Shown: positions 1 to 10,169 of the stretch, in pieces
Position numbering within the stretch: the stretch's first letter is position 1
Layout of the letters: the number at the start of each line of letters is the position of its first letter
From: Martinezella rhizogenes
Lineage (GTDB): Bacteria > Pseudomonadota > Alphaproteobacteria > Rhizobiales > Rhizobiaceae
Direction: 5' to 3'
Length of the DNA stretch: 64,000 nt
Assembly: GCF_027460065.1 (NCBI RefSeq)
Contig: NZ_JAPYZZ010000001.1
Location: 190,864-254,863 of the forward strand
Program-made: the position numbers and the translations under genes
The notes under the pieces: model-generated
Told to the model about the DNA's origin: nothing
Seen by the model: the letters and a program-made list of their open reading frames with translations, nothing else
Database searches by the model: none

Positions 1-586
<586 letters not shown>

Positions 587-689
587 TTAGCGAGACTAGA
601 AAGGAAAACAAAAGGGAGCAAGCGGGAAATGTGCAGCACAGCATTTTCAACCAAATGTGTTCCGGCCAGAAAAAATTGCATCGAAACGC

Positions 690-2105
690 CTACTGGAAGT
701 CGAAAACACTGAGGCCGGTGACCATTTCATCCAACCCGAGCGGGCGCGTGAGCGGTGCTTCGGCCCGTGACAGGCAACCCTGCCTTTCGCACAGCCGGCA
801 CGAGGGGCCGATGGCCACGGGTGCCGCACCCGACGCGGCGGGGCCATAGACCGTCTCCCCCGCCTGGCCGAGATCGCAGCCCAGAAGCACGGCGGTGCGC
901 CTCACCCTTTCGCCGAAACCAGCCTGTGGGCCCTCCAGTGTGCGCGAAACAGTCAGGAAAGCATCACCGTCAGGCATCTCCACCGATTCCACCAGCACCT
1001 GCCCCGGCTGCGCGAAGGCGGCATGGATATTGAGCCGCGGACAGAGGCCGCCGAATCGCGCCCTCGGGAAACCGCCCGCCCCGGCGAGCCGGAAACGGTT
1101 GCCGGCATTGTCGATCTCCATCAGGAAAAACGGGATCGTCGCGGCTGTCGCCCGTTGCAGGCTGACGAGCCGGTTGGCGGCCTGTTCGAACGAGACGTTG
1201 AAGCGCGGCCGCAGGACATCGAGGTCATATTTGGCGCGCTGGGCGGCGGAAAGGAACGCACCATAGGGCATCATCAGCGCATGGGCGGCATAACGCGCCA
1301 GTTCGAAACGGGCGATACGCCGCGCCTCCTCGCCTTTCAGGCCCAGCGCCTCCAGTTCCGTCCCTATCTCTTCGCGAAGCGCCAGAAGACAGGTCTCCAT
1401 CGCCATTTCCCGGAGCTGATCCGGCTGTGACAGGCGCTCGGACAAAAACAGCCGCATGGAATGACGGTCATACCGCCGCCGGAGATTGGGCATGGCGTGC
1501 ACCGGCAGGGTCCTGACGACAATGCCGTGGTTTTTCTGCAGCCATGCGCGCAGACCGGAAGTGAGATCATCACCCGCCGACAATTGTTTATGGAGTTCTT
1601 CCGCCGCCGCGTCGATGGCATGGAAATAGGCCGGGCGGTTTTCGAAAACGTGCCTCACTTCGTCGATCGGCAGGCGGGTGGAGGAGAGCGCCGTCTCATG
1701 CCCTTCCCGCGCCAGAAGATCGGAGAGGTCGGAAAGGCGCTGCGCCTGTTCCCGATAGGCCCGGTAAAGCTTGAGGACACCGCTTGCCGCGTTGGGCGCG
1801 GCATCGGCCACCTCGATCAGTTCCTGCGGTGATGGCACCTCACCCACCAGCAGCGGATCGGCGAAGACCTCACGCAACTGCCCGGCGGAACCGGCGCTTT
1901 CGCCCTGCAAGTCGTCCAGATCGACCTTGTAGACCGAGGCGAGCTTCAACAGCAGCTGCACGGTCAGCGGCCGCTGGTTGCGCTCGATGAGATTGAGGTA
2001 AGACGGCGAGATCGCCAGCGCCTCGGCCATGGCCGTCTGCGTCAATGCGAGACCATTGCGAATGCGGCGCACCCGTGGTCCGGCAAAGATCTTGTTTTCC
2101 GACAC
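690..2105 (-). CDS. XRE-family regulator with ImmA/IrrE-like and DUF2083 domains (ScfR/RamB type)
   Basis: This is a 471-aa cytoplasmic DNA-binding protein. Residues 9-63 are an XRE helix-turn-helix (ALTQTAMAEALAISPSYLNL, then IERNQRP). The middle carries an ImmA/IrrE-like region (FELARYAAHALMMP, so the metal-binding HExxH is degenerate). The C-terminus is DUF2083-like, with clustered cysteines (CRLCERQGC). The family includes short-chain fatty-acyl regulators and RamB, known to control acetate and glyoxylate-cycle genes. Divergent placement next to isocitrate lyase suggests it regulates aceA (inference). The start is GTG, with GGAGG seven bases upstream. The cysteine group could be a redox or metal sensor. 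Confidence 0.88.
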   Translation of the reverse strand: MSENKIFAGPRVRRIRNGLALTQTAMAEALAISPSYLNLIERNQRPLTVQLLLKLASVYKVDLDDLQGESAGSAGQLREVFADPLLVGEVPSPQELIEVADAAPNAASGVLKLYRAYREQAQRLSDLSDLLAREGHETALSSTRLPIDEVRHVFENRPAYFHAIDAAAEELHKQLSAGDDLTSGLRAWLQKNHGIVVRTLPVHAMPNLRRRYDRHSMRLFLSERLSQPDQLREMAMETCLLALREEIGTELEALGLKGEEARRIARFELARYAAHALMMPYGAFLSAAQRAKYDLDVLRPRFNVSFEQAANRLVSLQRATAATIPFFLMEIDNAGNRFRLAGAGGFPRARFGGLCPRLNIHAAFAQPGQVLVESVEMPDGDAFLTVSRTLEGPQAGFGERVRRTAVLLGCDLGQAGETVYGPAASGAAPVAIGPSCRLCERQGCLSRAEAPLTRPLGLDEMVTGLSVFDFQ

Positions 2106-2359
2106 GTCCTAACCTCCCCAACCCGTCACTCATACAAGTCTGTTACAAACTCGTCGAGCCAAAGGTTTTTACAAAATTTACAATTTTACAGCTCCACCCT
2201 GTCACGCATCCTACAGGATAACCTCTTTCAAGTCACTGTTTTTATGTTTGTTCTGGCGCTCAAATCTCCAAAAATGTAAATGTAGTCACATCGAACAGCG
2301 CCACACGAAGTTCACGGCGGCCCGTTTCAGAAACCGTATTTATCATGGGAGAGAGAAGT
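2106..2359. promoter_or_regulatory. Divergent control region of the ScfR-like gene and aceA, with repeated TTTACA/TGTAAA half-sites
   Basis: This 254-bp AT-rich gap holds three TTTACA copies at 2168, 2177 and 2185, spaced 9 and 8 bp. A related GTTACAAAC lies near 2150 and the inverted form TGTAAA at 2275-2280, about 80 bp before aceA. Such clustered half-sites look like operator DNA for the neighbouring regulator (inference). No clear -35/-10 pair was identified. Confidence 0.5.
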
Positions 2360-3649
<1,290 letters not shown>

Positions 3650-3661
3650 ATCGAGAAAACC

Positions 3662-3685
3662 GCCCTTCCCATTACAGGGAAGGGC
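3662..3685 (+). terminator. Stem-loop after aceA
   Basis: A 9-bp perfect stem GCCCTTCCC/GGGAAGGGC encloses a 6-base loop just after the aceA stop. No long T-run follows, so it may stabilise the aceA mRNA end or partly terminate transcription before the small gene at 3734. Confidence 0.55.
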
Positions 3686-3733
3686 TTGCAAACCGGATCA
3701 AAAACCCCTGACAATAATGAGAGGAGAAATGCC

Positions 3734-3991
3734 ATGAATGCCCACAATCCCATCAAGACCCACGTCAAGGAACGCGCCGAGGAACAATCCTCCGCCATGA
3801 CGCAGGATCAGCAGGCCGCCATCCGCATGCTGGCCAATGATCTGCACCGCCTCAATCAGGCCGTCATGAAAGCCGTCGAGGCCGGCGTTTCCGTCGAGCT
3901 CGTTCGCTCGGCCCGCCACCACGGTGGCGGCGGCAACTGGGGCGATCTGCTGATCCCCGTCATCGTCGCGCAGGGAAGTGCCGCTGCCTGA
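3734..3991 (+). CDS. Small uncharacterised protein downstream of aceA
   Basis: The product is 85 aa, MNAHNPIKTHVKERAEEQ to the end. GAGGAG lies seven bases before the ATG, which argues that it is translated and decides this start over the longer frame beginning at 3686. The protein is soluble, helical in its first two thirds (AIRMLANDLHRLNQAVMKAVEAG), then has a His/Gly patch (HHGGGGNWGD). I do not recognise a named family. Position directly after aceA, separated only by a hairpin, suggests co-expression and a role tied to acetate metabolism, but no function can be assigned. Confidence 0.7.
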   Translation: MNAHNPIKTHVKERAEEQSSAMTQDQQAAIRMLANDLHRLNQAVMKAVEAGVSVELVRSARHHGGGGNWGDLLIPVIVAQGSAAA

Positions 3992-4018
3992 CCGGCCGCC
4001 ATTCTTTCATGCTGGCTT

Positions 4019-4891
4019 TCATGCCGGACGGCTCTTGCGTCCGGCATAAAGATCGGAATGGCCCTTGATGAGACGGGTCATCCGATCCGCCACCGTCCTG
4101 ATATCACGGCGGTGGCGATCGTCATTGTTCATGACGATCCATTGATTGTGGCGGAGTGGTTCGATTTCGCCGCCTTCACGAAGAAGCCGCGCATCCGCAT
4201 CGCCCACGAAACAGGGAAGTACGGCGATCCCGGCCCCGGCCAACACCAGATCGAGCAGCGCCACCGGCCGGTTAACCGTCACCGCGATATCGCTGCGGCG
4301 GTTCTCATGCGGCCAGCGCAGATAGGTGGAAATGGCGCCATCTTCCGCCACCGCCAGCCAACGGTCGGCAACGGCTGCGGCGGCGTTGCGCAGCCTGTAG
4401 GGCGCATAGGCCACCTCCCCCGTTTTTATGGCGGCAAGGTTCTTTTCCTGCGGCTCGAAAGCGCGAATCCCGATGTCGTTTTCACGATGCGCGAGAGACG
4501 CCCTCTGTTCGGCAATGAAAAGATCGATGCGGAAATCATCCCGGTCGGTGCAGATGGCGGAGAAGTTGCCGGTCAGCAGCCAGGCATTCCAGGTGCCGAC
4601 GGCAATGCGCACGGTCGAAGATGCCGAGGACGCCTTCTGCCATCCCTCGATATCCTTGGCCGCATTTTCCATTGCCTGAAGCCGGTCGAACAGTGCCCGC
4701 CCGTCCGCCGTCAGGGCGTATCCGGTCTGGCTGCGCAGGAAGAGGACCTTGCCGATGCGCTCCTCCAGCTCGACCATGCGCCGCCCCACGGTCGCGGGGC
4801 TCAAACCGGTCAGCGCGGCAGCACCCGTCAGGCCGCCGCTGCGTGACACATCGAGGAAAAGCTGATAGGAATCCCAGGTGACGTTTTTCAT
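4019..4891 (-). CDS. LysR-family transcriptional regulator
   Basis: This is a 290-aa regulator. The N-terminal winged helix-turn-helix (residues 3-62) contains SGGLTGAAALTGLSPATVGR and the LysR-type RMVELEERIGKVLFLRS. The effector-binding domain spans about 90-280, with the hydrophobic AGAGIAVLPCFVGD typical of LysR C-terminal halves. It is convergent with the aceA-linked small gene and divergent from a small ORF at 4979, so its target could be that ORF or itself. The ligand is unknown. Confidence 0.9.
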   Translation of the reverse strand: MKNVTWDSYQLFLDVSRSGGLTGAAALTGLSPATVGRRMVELEERIGKVLFLRSQTGYALTADGRALFDRLQAMENAAKDIEGWQKASSASSTVRIAVGTWNAWLLTGNFSAICTDRDDFRIDLFIAEQRASLAHRENDIGIRAFEPQEKNLAAIKTGEVAYAPYRLRNAAAAVADRWLAVAEDGAISTYLRWPHENRRSDIAVTVNRPVALLDLVLAGAGIAVLPCFVGDADARLLREGGEIEPLRHNQWIVMNNDDRHRRDIRTVADRMTRLIKGHSDLYAGRKSRPA

Positions 4892-4978
4892 CGGTGAAAA
4901 ACGTAGCGCATTTTCTTGCGCAGATAAATCAAAAACCGGCGTGCATCATGGCCCTCCGCAGTTAGAAGGAGAGCGAAC

Positions 4979-5326
4979 ATGCATGCCATTTTTGCAGCAC
5001 GGGTCATTATCGAAAACCAGCAGCCGCGCACACGGCGCGAAGCCATTCTGCAGGAAGAGAAGTTCTATGCTGACATGGCCCAAGCGTCCCGGGCATGGCG
5101 GCTTTTCAGCGCGCTTGCCGGTTTGATAAACGTGACGAGCCGCCGATCAGTGAAAGAGAGTGATCAAGGCTGCGACGGCACCAGCTGCGATGATGCTGAG
5201 GCGAAAGGCCAGCTGCCGGCTCTCGCTTTCGGCGCGGGCGATGGCAATGGCGCGAGGGCGGCGATGTGCAGATCTGTTCATGCGCGGGCTCCTGACGAAA
5301 AACTCAACCGACCCATGCCCTGTTAA
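4979..5326 (+). CDS. Possible small protein divergent from the LysR gene
   Basis: This 115-codon frame has a good ribosome site (AAGGAGAGCGAAC before ATG). The first 55 residues (MHAIFAARVIIENQQ...RAWRLFSALAGLINV) look protein-like. The remaining 60 residues lie antisense to the tiny membrane-protein frame at 5147-5281 and look compositionally arbitrary. Either the true gene is short and has been frameshifted near 5140, or the whole frame is expressed. No family was recognised. Confidence 0.4.
   Translation: MHAIFAARVIIENQQPRTRREAILQEEKFYADMAQASRAWRLFSALAGLINVTSRRSVKESDQGCDGTSCDDAEAKGQLPALAFGAGDGNGARAAMCRSVHARAPDEKLNRPMPC
5147..5281 (-). CDS. Tiny single-pass membrane protein (44 aa)
   Basis: ATG at 5281 is preceded by AGGAG with a 7-base spacer. 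The product starts MNRSAHRRPRAIAIARAESE, a basic cytosolic head, and ends with one hydrophobic segment (FRLSIIAAGAVAALITLF), a layout typical of small bacterial membrane proteins. It overlaps the 3' half of the plus-strand frame 4979-5326 in antisense; probably only one of the two is real in the overlap. Function unknown. Confidence 0.45.
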   Translation of the reverse strand: MNRSAHRRPRAIAIARAESESRQLAFRLSIIAAGAVAALITLFH

Positions 5327-5477
5327 GAGCCTCCAGCAGGACATCATGTGCAGCGGGATCGTGGAGCGATCCGGCTTTGCTGGCATTCGGTCAGGATGAC
5401 TCCTCGCCTGTTAACAGAATGTTAAAGAGGGCGAAAACGGGCCACAAACTGACGGCGAGCCACACCACTCGCGCCGC

Positions 5478-5564
5478 CGTCATCCTCGGGCTTGTCCCGA
5501 GGATCTGCTACCGATTGGTTTTATTCGAGGTGATTAGATCCTCGGCACAGGGCCGAGGATGACG
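5478..5564. repeat. Nested palindromic intergenic repeat (RIME-like)
   Basis: The outer arms CGTCATCCTCGG (5478-5489) and CCGAGGATGACG (5553-5564) are perfect inverted copies. Inside are two further hairpins, CCTCGGG-CTTGT-CCCGAGG and a CCTCGGC/GCCGAGG pair around ACAG. This double-hairpin layout in an intergenic gap resembles the palindromic mosaic repeats scattered through rhizobial genomes (inference). It lies just downstream of the HI0933-like gene's stop and could act as an RNA 3'-end structure. Confidence 0.75.
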
Positions 5565-5596
5565 CCGATGGAATGCTTTAACAGTCTGAGCCCATC

Positions 5597-6781
5597 TCAC
5601 GCGAATTCGCCTGCCGCCTGTCCGGACGCCCAGGCCCACTGGAAATTATAGCCGCCGAGCCAGCCGGTGACGTCAACGCATTCGCCGATGAAGAACAGGC
5701 CCGGCACCGCTTTCACCGCCATGTTGCGGGAATCGAGAGCCATCGTGTCCACGCCACCGAGCGTGACTTCCGCCGTGCGGTAGCCTTCGGAACCGGCGGG
5801 CTTGATCTGCCAGTCCTGCACCTGCGCCGCCAGCTTTGCGAGAACCTTGTCGGACATATCGGCGAGATTGCCGGTGATGCCGGTTTGTTCGACCACATGT
5901 TGGGCAAGCCGCTTCGGCAGGATTTCGGAAAGAGCCGTCTGGGCCGACTGGCGGCCGTTCTTCTGTTTTGCTTGCCTCAGCAGCGCGACGATATCCCGGC
6001 CCGGTTCGAGCTTCAGGCGGATCACATCACCCTCGCGCCAATAGGACGAGATTTGCAGAATGGAAGGACCACTCAAACCGCGATGGGTGAACAGCAGCGC
6101 TTCCTCGAACGAGGTCTTGCCATGGGAAACCTCAGCCGGAACCGCGACGCCGGCAAGCGGGCTCAGCCTTTCCAGCAAAGCGGGATCGAGCGTCAGCGGC
6201 ACGAGGCCGGGGCGCGGCTCGATGAGCTTGAGACCGAATTGTTCGGCGATCTGATAGGCAAAACCGGTCGCGCCCATTTTCGGGATGGACTTGCCGCCCG
6301 TTGCCACGACAAGGCTTTCCGCCTCGATGACGCCGCCTGAGGTCGTCACGCGAAAACGGCCACCATCATGGGCGACGGCAGAGACTGACGTTTCGAGCCG
6401 CAGTTTCGCATTCACCGCCTGCATTTCACCAAGCAGCATGCGGATGATGTCCTTGGCGCTGTCATCGCAAAACAGCTGCCCGAGCGTCTTTTCGTGCCAG
6501 GCGATACGGTGTTTTTCGACGAGAGCGATGAAATCGCGCGGCGAATAGCGGGCGAGCGCGGATTTGGCGAAATGCGGGTTGGCGGAGAGATAGTTCTTCG
6601 GCCCGGCATGGATATTGGTGAAGTTGCAGCGGCCGCCGCCGGAGATACGGATCTTTTCGCCCGGCGCCCTGGCATGGTCGAGAATGACGACGGAGCGACC
6701 GCGCTTTCCGGCGCGGATGGCGCACATCATGCCTGCGGCGCCCGCCCCCAAAATCAGCACGTCACATTTCTCTGTCATCAT
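5597..6781 (-). CDS. HI0933-family NAD(P)/FAD-dependent oxidoreductase (YhiN-like)
   Basis: The protein is 394 aa. The N-terminal dinucleotide fold has VLILGAGAAGMMCAIRAG and the family signature KIRISGGGRCNFTN follows. The C-terminus has the FAD-contact block GLFFIGECVDVTGWLGGYN and WAWASGQAAG. The frame stays open upstream to 7159, but that part is antisense to the glutamine-synthetase-like gene, so I start at the tandem ATGs (6781/6778). The substrate of this flavoprotein family is not established. Confidence 0.9.
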   Translation of the reverse strand: MMTEKCDVLILGAGAAGMMCAIRAGKRGRSVVILDHARAPGEKIRISGGGRCNFTNIHAGPKNYLSANPHFAKSALARYSPRDFIALVEKHRIAWHEKTLGQLFCDDSAKDIIRMLLGEMQAVNAKLRLETSVSAVAHDGGRFRVTTSGGVIEAESLVVATGGKSIPKMGATGFAYQIAEQFGLKLIEPRPGLVPLTLDPALLERLSPLAGVAVPAEVSHGKTSFEEALLFTHRGLSGPSILQISSYWREGDVIRLKLEPGRDIVALLRQAKQKNGRQSAQTALSEILPKRLAQHVVEQTGITGNLADMSDKVLAKLAAQVQDWQIKPAGSEGYRTAEVTLGGVDTMALDSRNMAVKAVPGLFFIGECVDVTGWLGGYNFQWAWASGQAAGEFA

Positions 6782-6904
6782 TCCATCCGATCCGTTTCCT
6801 TTCCTCTTTTCCAAGTACCGCCGCTTGTCAATGGCGCTTTCCCCCTCGCCAATTGTCAAACTACGGTTATGATGGCTCCACCAGAAACACAGACCCGGTG
6901 ATAC

Positions 6905-8344
6905 ATGCCCGCCAAAAAAACCATGCTCCGCCCGAAGAAACAGGCAACCATGGCAAAAAAGTCTCCTCCCCTCGATCTCTCCTCCACCCGTGGCGTTTCC
7001 TCCTGGCGCGAAGCCGCGCAATGGCTGCGCGCGCGCGGGATCGAAGACATAGAATGCATCACGCCAGACCTTGCGGGTGTTCCGCGCGGCAAGATGATGC
7101 CGACGGCGAAATTCACGGGCGATACCTCGCTCGCCCTGCCGTCCGCGCTCTACCGCCACACGATATCAGGCGAATACCCTGATGAGACCGCGAACTTCCG
7201 TTATGAGCCGCGCGATAGCGACCTGAAGCTGGTGCCCGATCTTTCGACGCTGTCCGTCGTGCCCTGGGAAAGCGATCCGACTGCGCAGGTGATCTGCGAC
7301 GTCGTGGATGCCGAGGGCAATTTCGTTCCCTACACGCCGCGCAACGTCCTGAAGAACGTGCTTTCGCTCTATACCGAAAAAGGCTGGAAGCCGGTCGTAG
7401 CACCCGAAATCGAATTTTATCTCGTCGCCATGAATGACGACCCCGATTATCCGCTGCATCCGCCGAAGGGCCGGTCCGGCCGCTCCATCGTTGGCGGTCA
7501 AAGCTATTCCATCGCCGGCATCAACGAATTCGACGAGTTGATCGACGACATCTATCATTTCTCGGAAAAACAGGGCCTTGAGATCGATACGCTGATCCAC
7601 GAGGAAGGCCCGGCGCAGCTGGAAATCAACCTGCGCCATGGCGATCCGATCGAGCTTGCCGACCAGGTGTTCCTGTTCAAGCGCACCATTCGCGAGGCAG
7701 CGCTGAAACACGGCATCTATGCCACCTTCATGGCAAAACCGATGCAGGGTCAGCCGGGTTCGGCCATGCATATCCACCAGTCGGTGGTGGAGATCGATAG
7801 CGGCCGCAACATCTTCTCCAATGCGGATGGCAGTCCCTCGAAGGAATTCTTCGCCTTTGTCGGCGGCATGCAGCGTTACGTTCCGAACGCGCTCGTCATG
7901 CTGGCGCCCTATGTGAATTCCTATCGCCGCCTGACGCCCGACATGGCCTGCCCAGTCAACAATGCCTGGGGTTACGATAACCGCACCACGGCTTTCCGGG
8001 TGCCGATTTCCGGGCCGCAGGCGCGTCGCGTCGAAAACCGGCTGCCGAGTTCGGACGCCAACCCCTATCTGGCGCTTGCCGCTTCGCTCGGCTGCGGTTG
8101 GCTTGGCATCGTCAACAATATCGAGCCGACCGAACCCACCGCCGATACGGCCAATGAAGGCTCCATCGAACTGCCGCGTGGTCTCCTGGAGGCCGTGGCG
8201 CTGCTGGAAGGCGAGGAACAGTTCGACCGTGTGTTCGGCCATGAATTCGTGGGCCTTTATGCCGGCCTGAAACGCGGGGAATTCGAGACCTTCATGCAGG
8301 TCATCAGCCCCTGGGAGCGCGAGTTCCTGCTTCTCAACGTGTGA
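6905..8344 (+). CDS. Glutamine synthetase-like enzyme, probable gamma-glutamylputrescine synthetase
   Basis: The protein has 479 aa from this start; in-frame ATGs at 6926 and 6950 are alternatives because no strong ribosome site singles one out. Glutamine-synthetase landmarks are present: VVAPEIEFYL, EEGPAQLEINL, GSAMHIHQS (ATP/metal loop) and RVENRLPSSDANPYLALAA. The type-I adenylylation tyrosine site is absent, as in PuuA/GlnT-type relatives. Such enzymes join glutamate to putrescine or another amine using ATP. The next gene, 12 bp on, is an amine oxidase of the PuuB class, which supports a polyamine role over ammonia assimilation (inference). Confidence 0.85.
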   Translation: MPAKKTMLRPKKQATMAKKSPPLDLSSTRGVSSWREAAQWLRARGIEDIECITPDLAGVPRGKMMPTAKFTGDTSLALPSALYRHTISGEYPDETANFRYEPRDSDLKLVPDLSTLSVVPWESDPTAQVICDVVDAEGNFVPYTPRNVLKNVLSLYTEKGWKPVVAPEIEFYLVAMNDDPDYPLHPPKGRSGRSIVGGQSYSIAGINEFDELIDDIYHFSEKQGLEIDTLIHEEGPAQLEINLRHGDPIELADQVFLFKRTIREAALKHGIYATFMAKPMQGQPGSAMHIHQSVVEIDSGRNIFSNADGSPSKEFFAFVGGMQRYVPNALVMLAPYVNSYRRLTPDMACPVNNAWGYDNRTTAFRVPISGPQARRVENRLPSSDANPYLALAASLGCGWLGIVNNIEPTEPTADTANEGSIELPRGLLEAVALLEGEEQFDRVFGHEFVGLYAGLKRGEFETFMQVISPWEREFLLLNV

Positions 8345-8356
8345 GGAACCACGAGC

Positions 8357-9643
8357 ATGACATGGCAAAGCCCGATTGCGCCGGGACTATCCTGGTATCA
8401 GGCAACCGTCGGCGAGCGGCCGGACTATCCCGCTCTCGACGGGTCGAAGCAGGTTGATGTCGCGATCATCGGCGGTGGTTATACCGGCCTTCAGGCCGCC
8501 TGTAACCTTGCCGAAAACGGCCTCTCGGTTGCCCTCATCGAAGCGCACCGCTTTGGCGATGGCGCCTCCGGCCGCAATGGCGGCCAGTTCGGCACAGGCC
8601 AGCGCTCCTTCCCCGACGAGATGGAAGGCGAGATCGGCTTCGAGCAATCCAAGCTGCTGTTCGACATTGCCGAGGACGCCAAGAACTACGTGCGCGACTT
8701 CGCCAGCAGCCGCGGCATCGACATGGACTACCTGCAGGGGCAGCTTTATGTGGCGCACAAGGCGGCCTACGAGGATGATTATCGCAGAAGCGTCGATGCG
8801 ATGAACAACCGCTATGGCTATCCGCATATTTCCTACATGGAACGTGGAGAGGCGCGCAAACGTGTCGGCTCCACCCATTATTTCGGCGGTACGCGCGATA
8901 CCGGCACCGGCCATATCCACCCGCTGAAACTGCTGGTCGGGCTAGCGAAAGCGGCGAAGGCCGCAGGCGCTGACATTTATGAAATGACGCCGGCGAAATC
9001 CATCCGGCAAGTCGGCGGCAAGACGATCATCGAAACCCCCTTCGGCACGATCACCGCGCCGCGGGTGCTGATCGCCACCAATGCCTATATCGGCAATCTG
9101 GAACCGGTGACGGCGGCCCATATCATGCCGATCCGTTCCTTCATCGGTGCCACCGCACCGCTCGACGCCTATCCGGACATCATCCCCGGCAAGGAAGCGG
9201 TGGCCGACTCCCGTTTCGTGGTGCGTTATTTCCGCAAGACGGCCGACAACCGGCTGCTGTTTGGTGGGCGCGAGGCCTATACGGCCGATGCGCCGCGCGA
9301 TATTTCCAGCCATATCCGCCGGCAGATTGCGGAAATCTATCCCGAGCTGAAGGCCGTCGACATCACCCATTCCTGGGGCGGGTCCGTCGGCATTACCCTG
9401 CCACGCAAGGTCTTCGTGCGCGAGGTCATGCCCGGCGTCACTTCCATCGGCGGTTATTCCGGCCACGGGGTGATGCTGTCGAATTATTGCGGCAAGCTTT
9501 ATGCCGATCTCGTTCTCGGCAAAAAGGACATGCTGGCGCCCTTCGCGCGGCTGAAGGTGCCCGCCTTCCCCGGCGGGGCATCACTGCGCGCGCCGCTGCT
9601 TTTCATGGCGCTCTCATGGTTCGCGTTGCGAGACAGGTTTTGA
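8357..9643 (+). CDS. FAD-dependent amine oxidase, probable gamma-glutamylputrescine oxidoreductase
   Basis: This 428-aa DAO-family flavoenzyme has an N-terminal FAD fold VAIIGGGYTGLQAACNLA at residues 35-52. ASGRNGGQFGTGQR follows, a PuuB-type flavin-contact region. The C-terminal GYSGHGVMLSNYCGKL is also typical of the family. It would oxidise the gamma-glutamylated amine made by the preceding enzyme to an aldehyde, releasing ammonia or amine and H2O2. It lies 12 bp after the GS-like gene, so the two are very likely one transcript. Exact substrate inferred only. Confidence 0.87.
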   Translation: MTWQSPIAPGLSWYQATVGERPDYPALDGSKQVDVAIIGGGYTGLQAACNLAENGLSVALIEAHRFGDGASGRNGGQFGTGQRSFPDEMEGEIGFEQSKLLFDIAEDAKNYVRDFASSRGIDMDYLQGQLYVAHKAAYEDDYRRSVDAMNNRYGYPHISYMERGEARKRVGSTHYFGGTRDTGTGHIHPLKLLVGLAKAAKAAGADIYEMTPAKSIRQVGGKTIIETPFGTITAPRVLIATNAYIGNLEPVTAAHIMPIRSFIGATAPLDAYPDIIPGKEAVADSRFVVRYFRKTADNRLLFGGREAYTADAPRDISSHIRRQIAEIYPELKAVDITHSWGGSVGITLPRKVFVREVMPGVTSIGGYSGHGVMLSNYCGKLYADLVLGKKDMLAPFARLKVPAFPGGASLRAPLLFMALSWFALRDRF

Positions 9644-9670
9644 TCCTTCAGGACGCATAGGGGGGTTTCG

Positions 9671-10057
9671 ATGGAAAAACCGGATGACAGGCTTGTTACA
9701 ATCGCGACGGGCTATGGTCTCGTTGACACGGCGGTGACATCCTCGTTTCTGCAGGCCTATGGAATCCCGACAACCGCCATTCCCTCCCAATGCGCCTCGA
9801 TATTCTGGCACTATACGGTGGCTTTTGGTGGGATAGAGATCCGCATCGCGGCACGGCAGCGTGAAGAAGCGGAGATGCTGCTGGACAGCATCGAGCAAAG
9901 CAGCGAAATCACGGATGCCAAAAAGAGCCTACAACTCTGGCATGGGATTGCCGCTGTCCTTGTGTTTTTCTTATTTTCCGTTCCACCACCTGCCAAAGGC
10001 ATCTTCAGAACCAGCGTTTTGCCGGTGCATGGCAGAATGGCTGAGATAACCGTATGA
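9671..10057 (+). CDS. Small DUF2007-like protein with C-terminal membrane segment
   Basis: The product is 128 aa, with GGGGGG upstream of the ATG as a ribosome site. Residues 6-76 match the general pattern of DUF2007 putative signal-transducing domains (LVTIATG...SSFLQAYGIPTTAI, then IEIRIAARQREEAEMLLDSI). A single hydrophobic stretch (LWHGIAAVLVFFLFSVP, about 93-110) probably anchors it in the inner membrane. It sits 27 bp after the amine oxidase and could be cotranscribed. No biochemical role is known; the family call is moderate. Confidence 0.65.
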   Translation: MEKPDDRLVTIATGYGLVDTAVTSSFLQAYGIPTTAIPSQCASIFWHYTVAFGGIEIRIAARQREEAEMLLDSIEQSSEITDAKKSLQLWHGIAAVLVFFLFSVPPPAKGIFRTSVLPVHGRMAEITV

Positions 10058-10169
10058 GCGTTGCAAAGCCCTGCAAAAGCAAAATTCATAATTTCACATA
10101 ACTGAGTCTGGCATTTTTAAATCGATTAGATTATTGATGCCCCAACCTTTGAAGATCGAGAGAATCGAT

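Noticed and set aside
6782..7159. N-terminal extension of the HI0933-like gene
   Set aside because: It lies antisense to the glutamine-synthetase-like gene and does not resemble the family, which starts at the FAD motif.
7166..8368. 400-codon open frame on the minus strand opposite the glutamine-synthetase-like gene
   Set aside because: The composition (His/Arg/Asp-rich) and exact overlap with a clear gene mark it as an antisense shadow.
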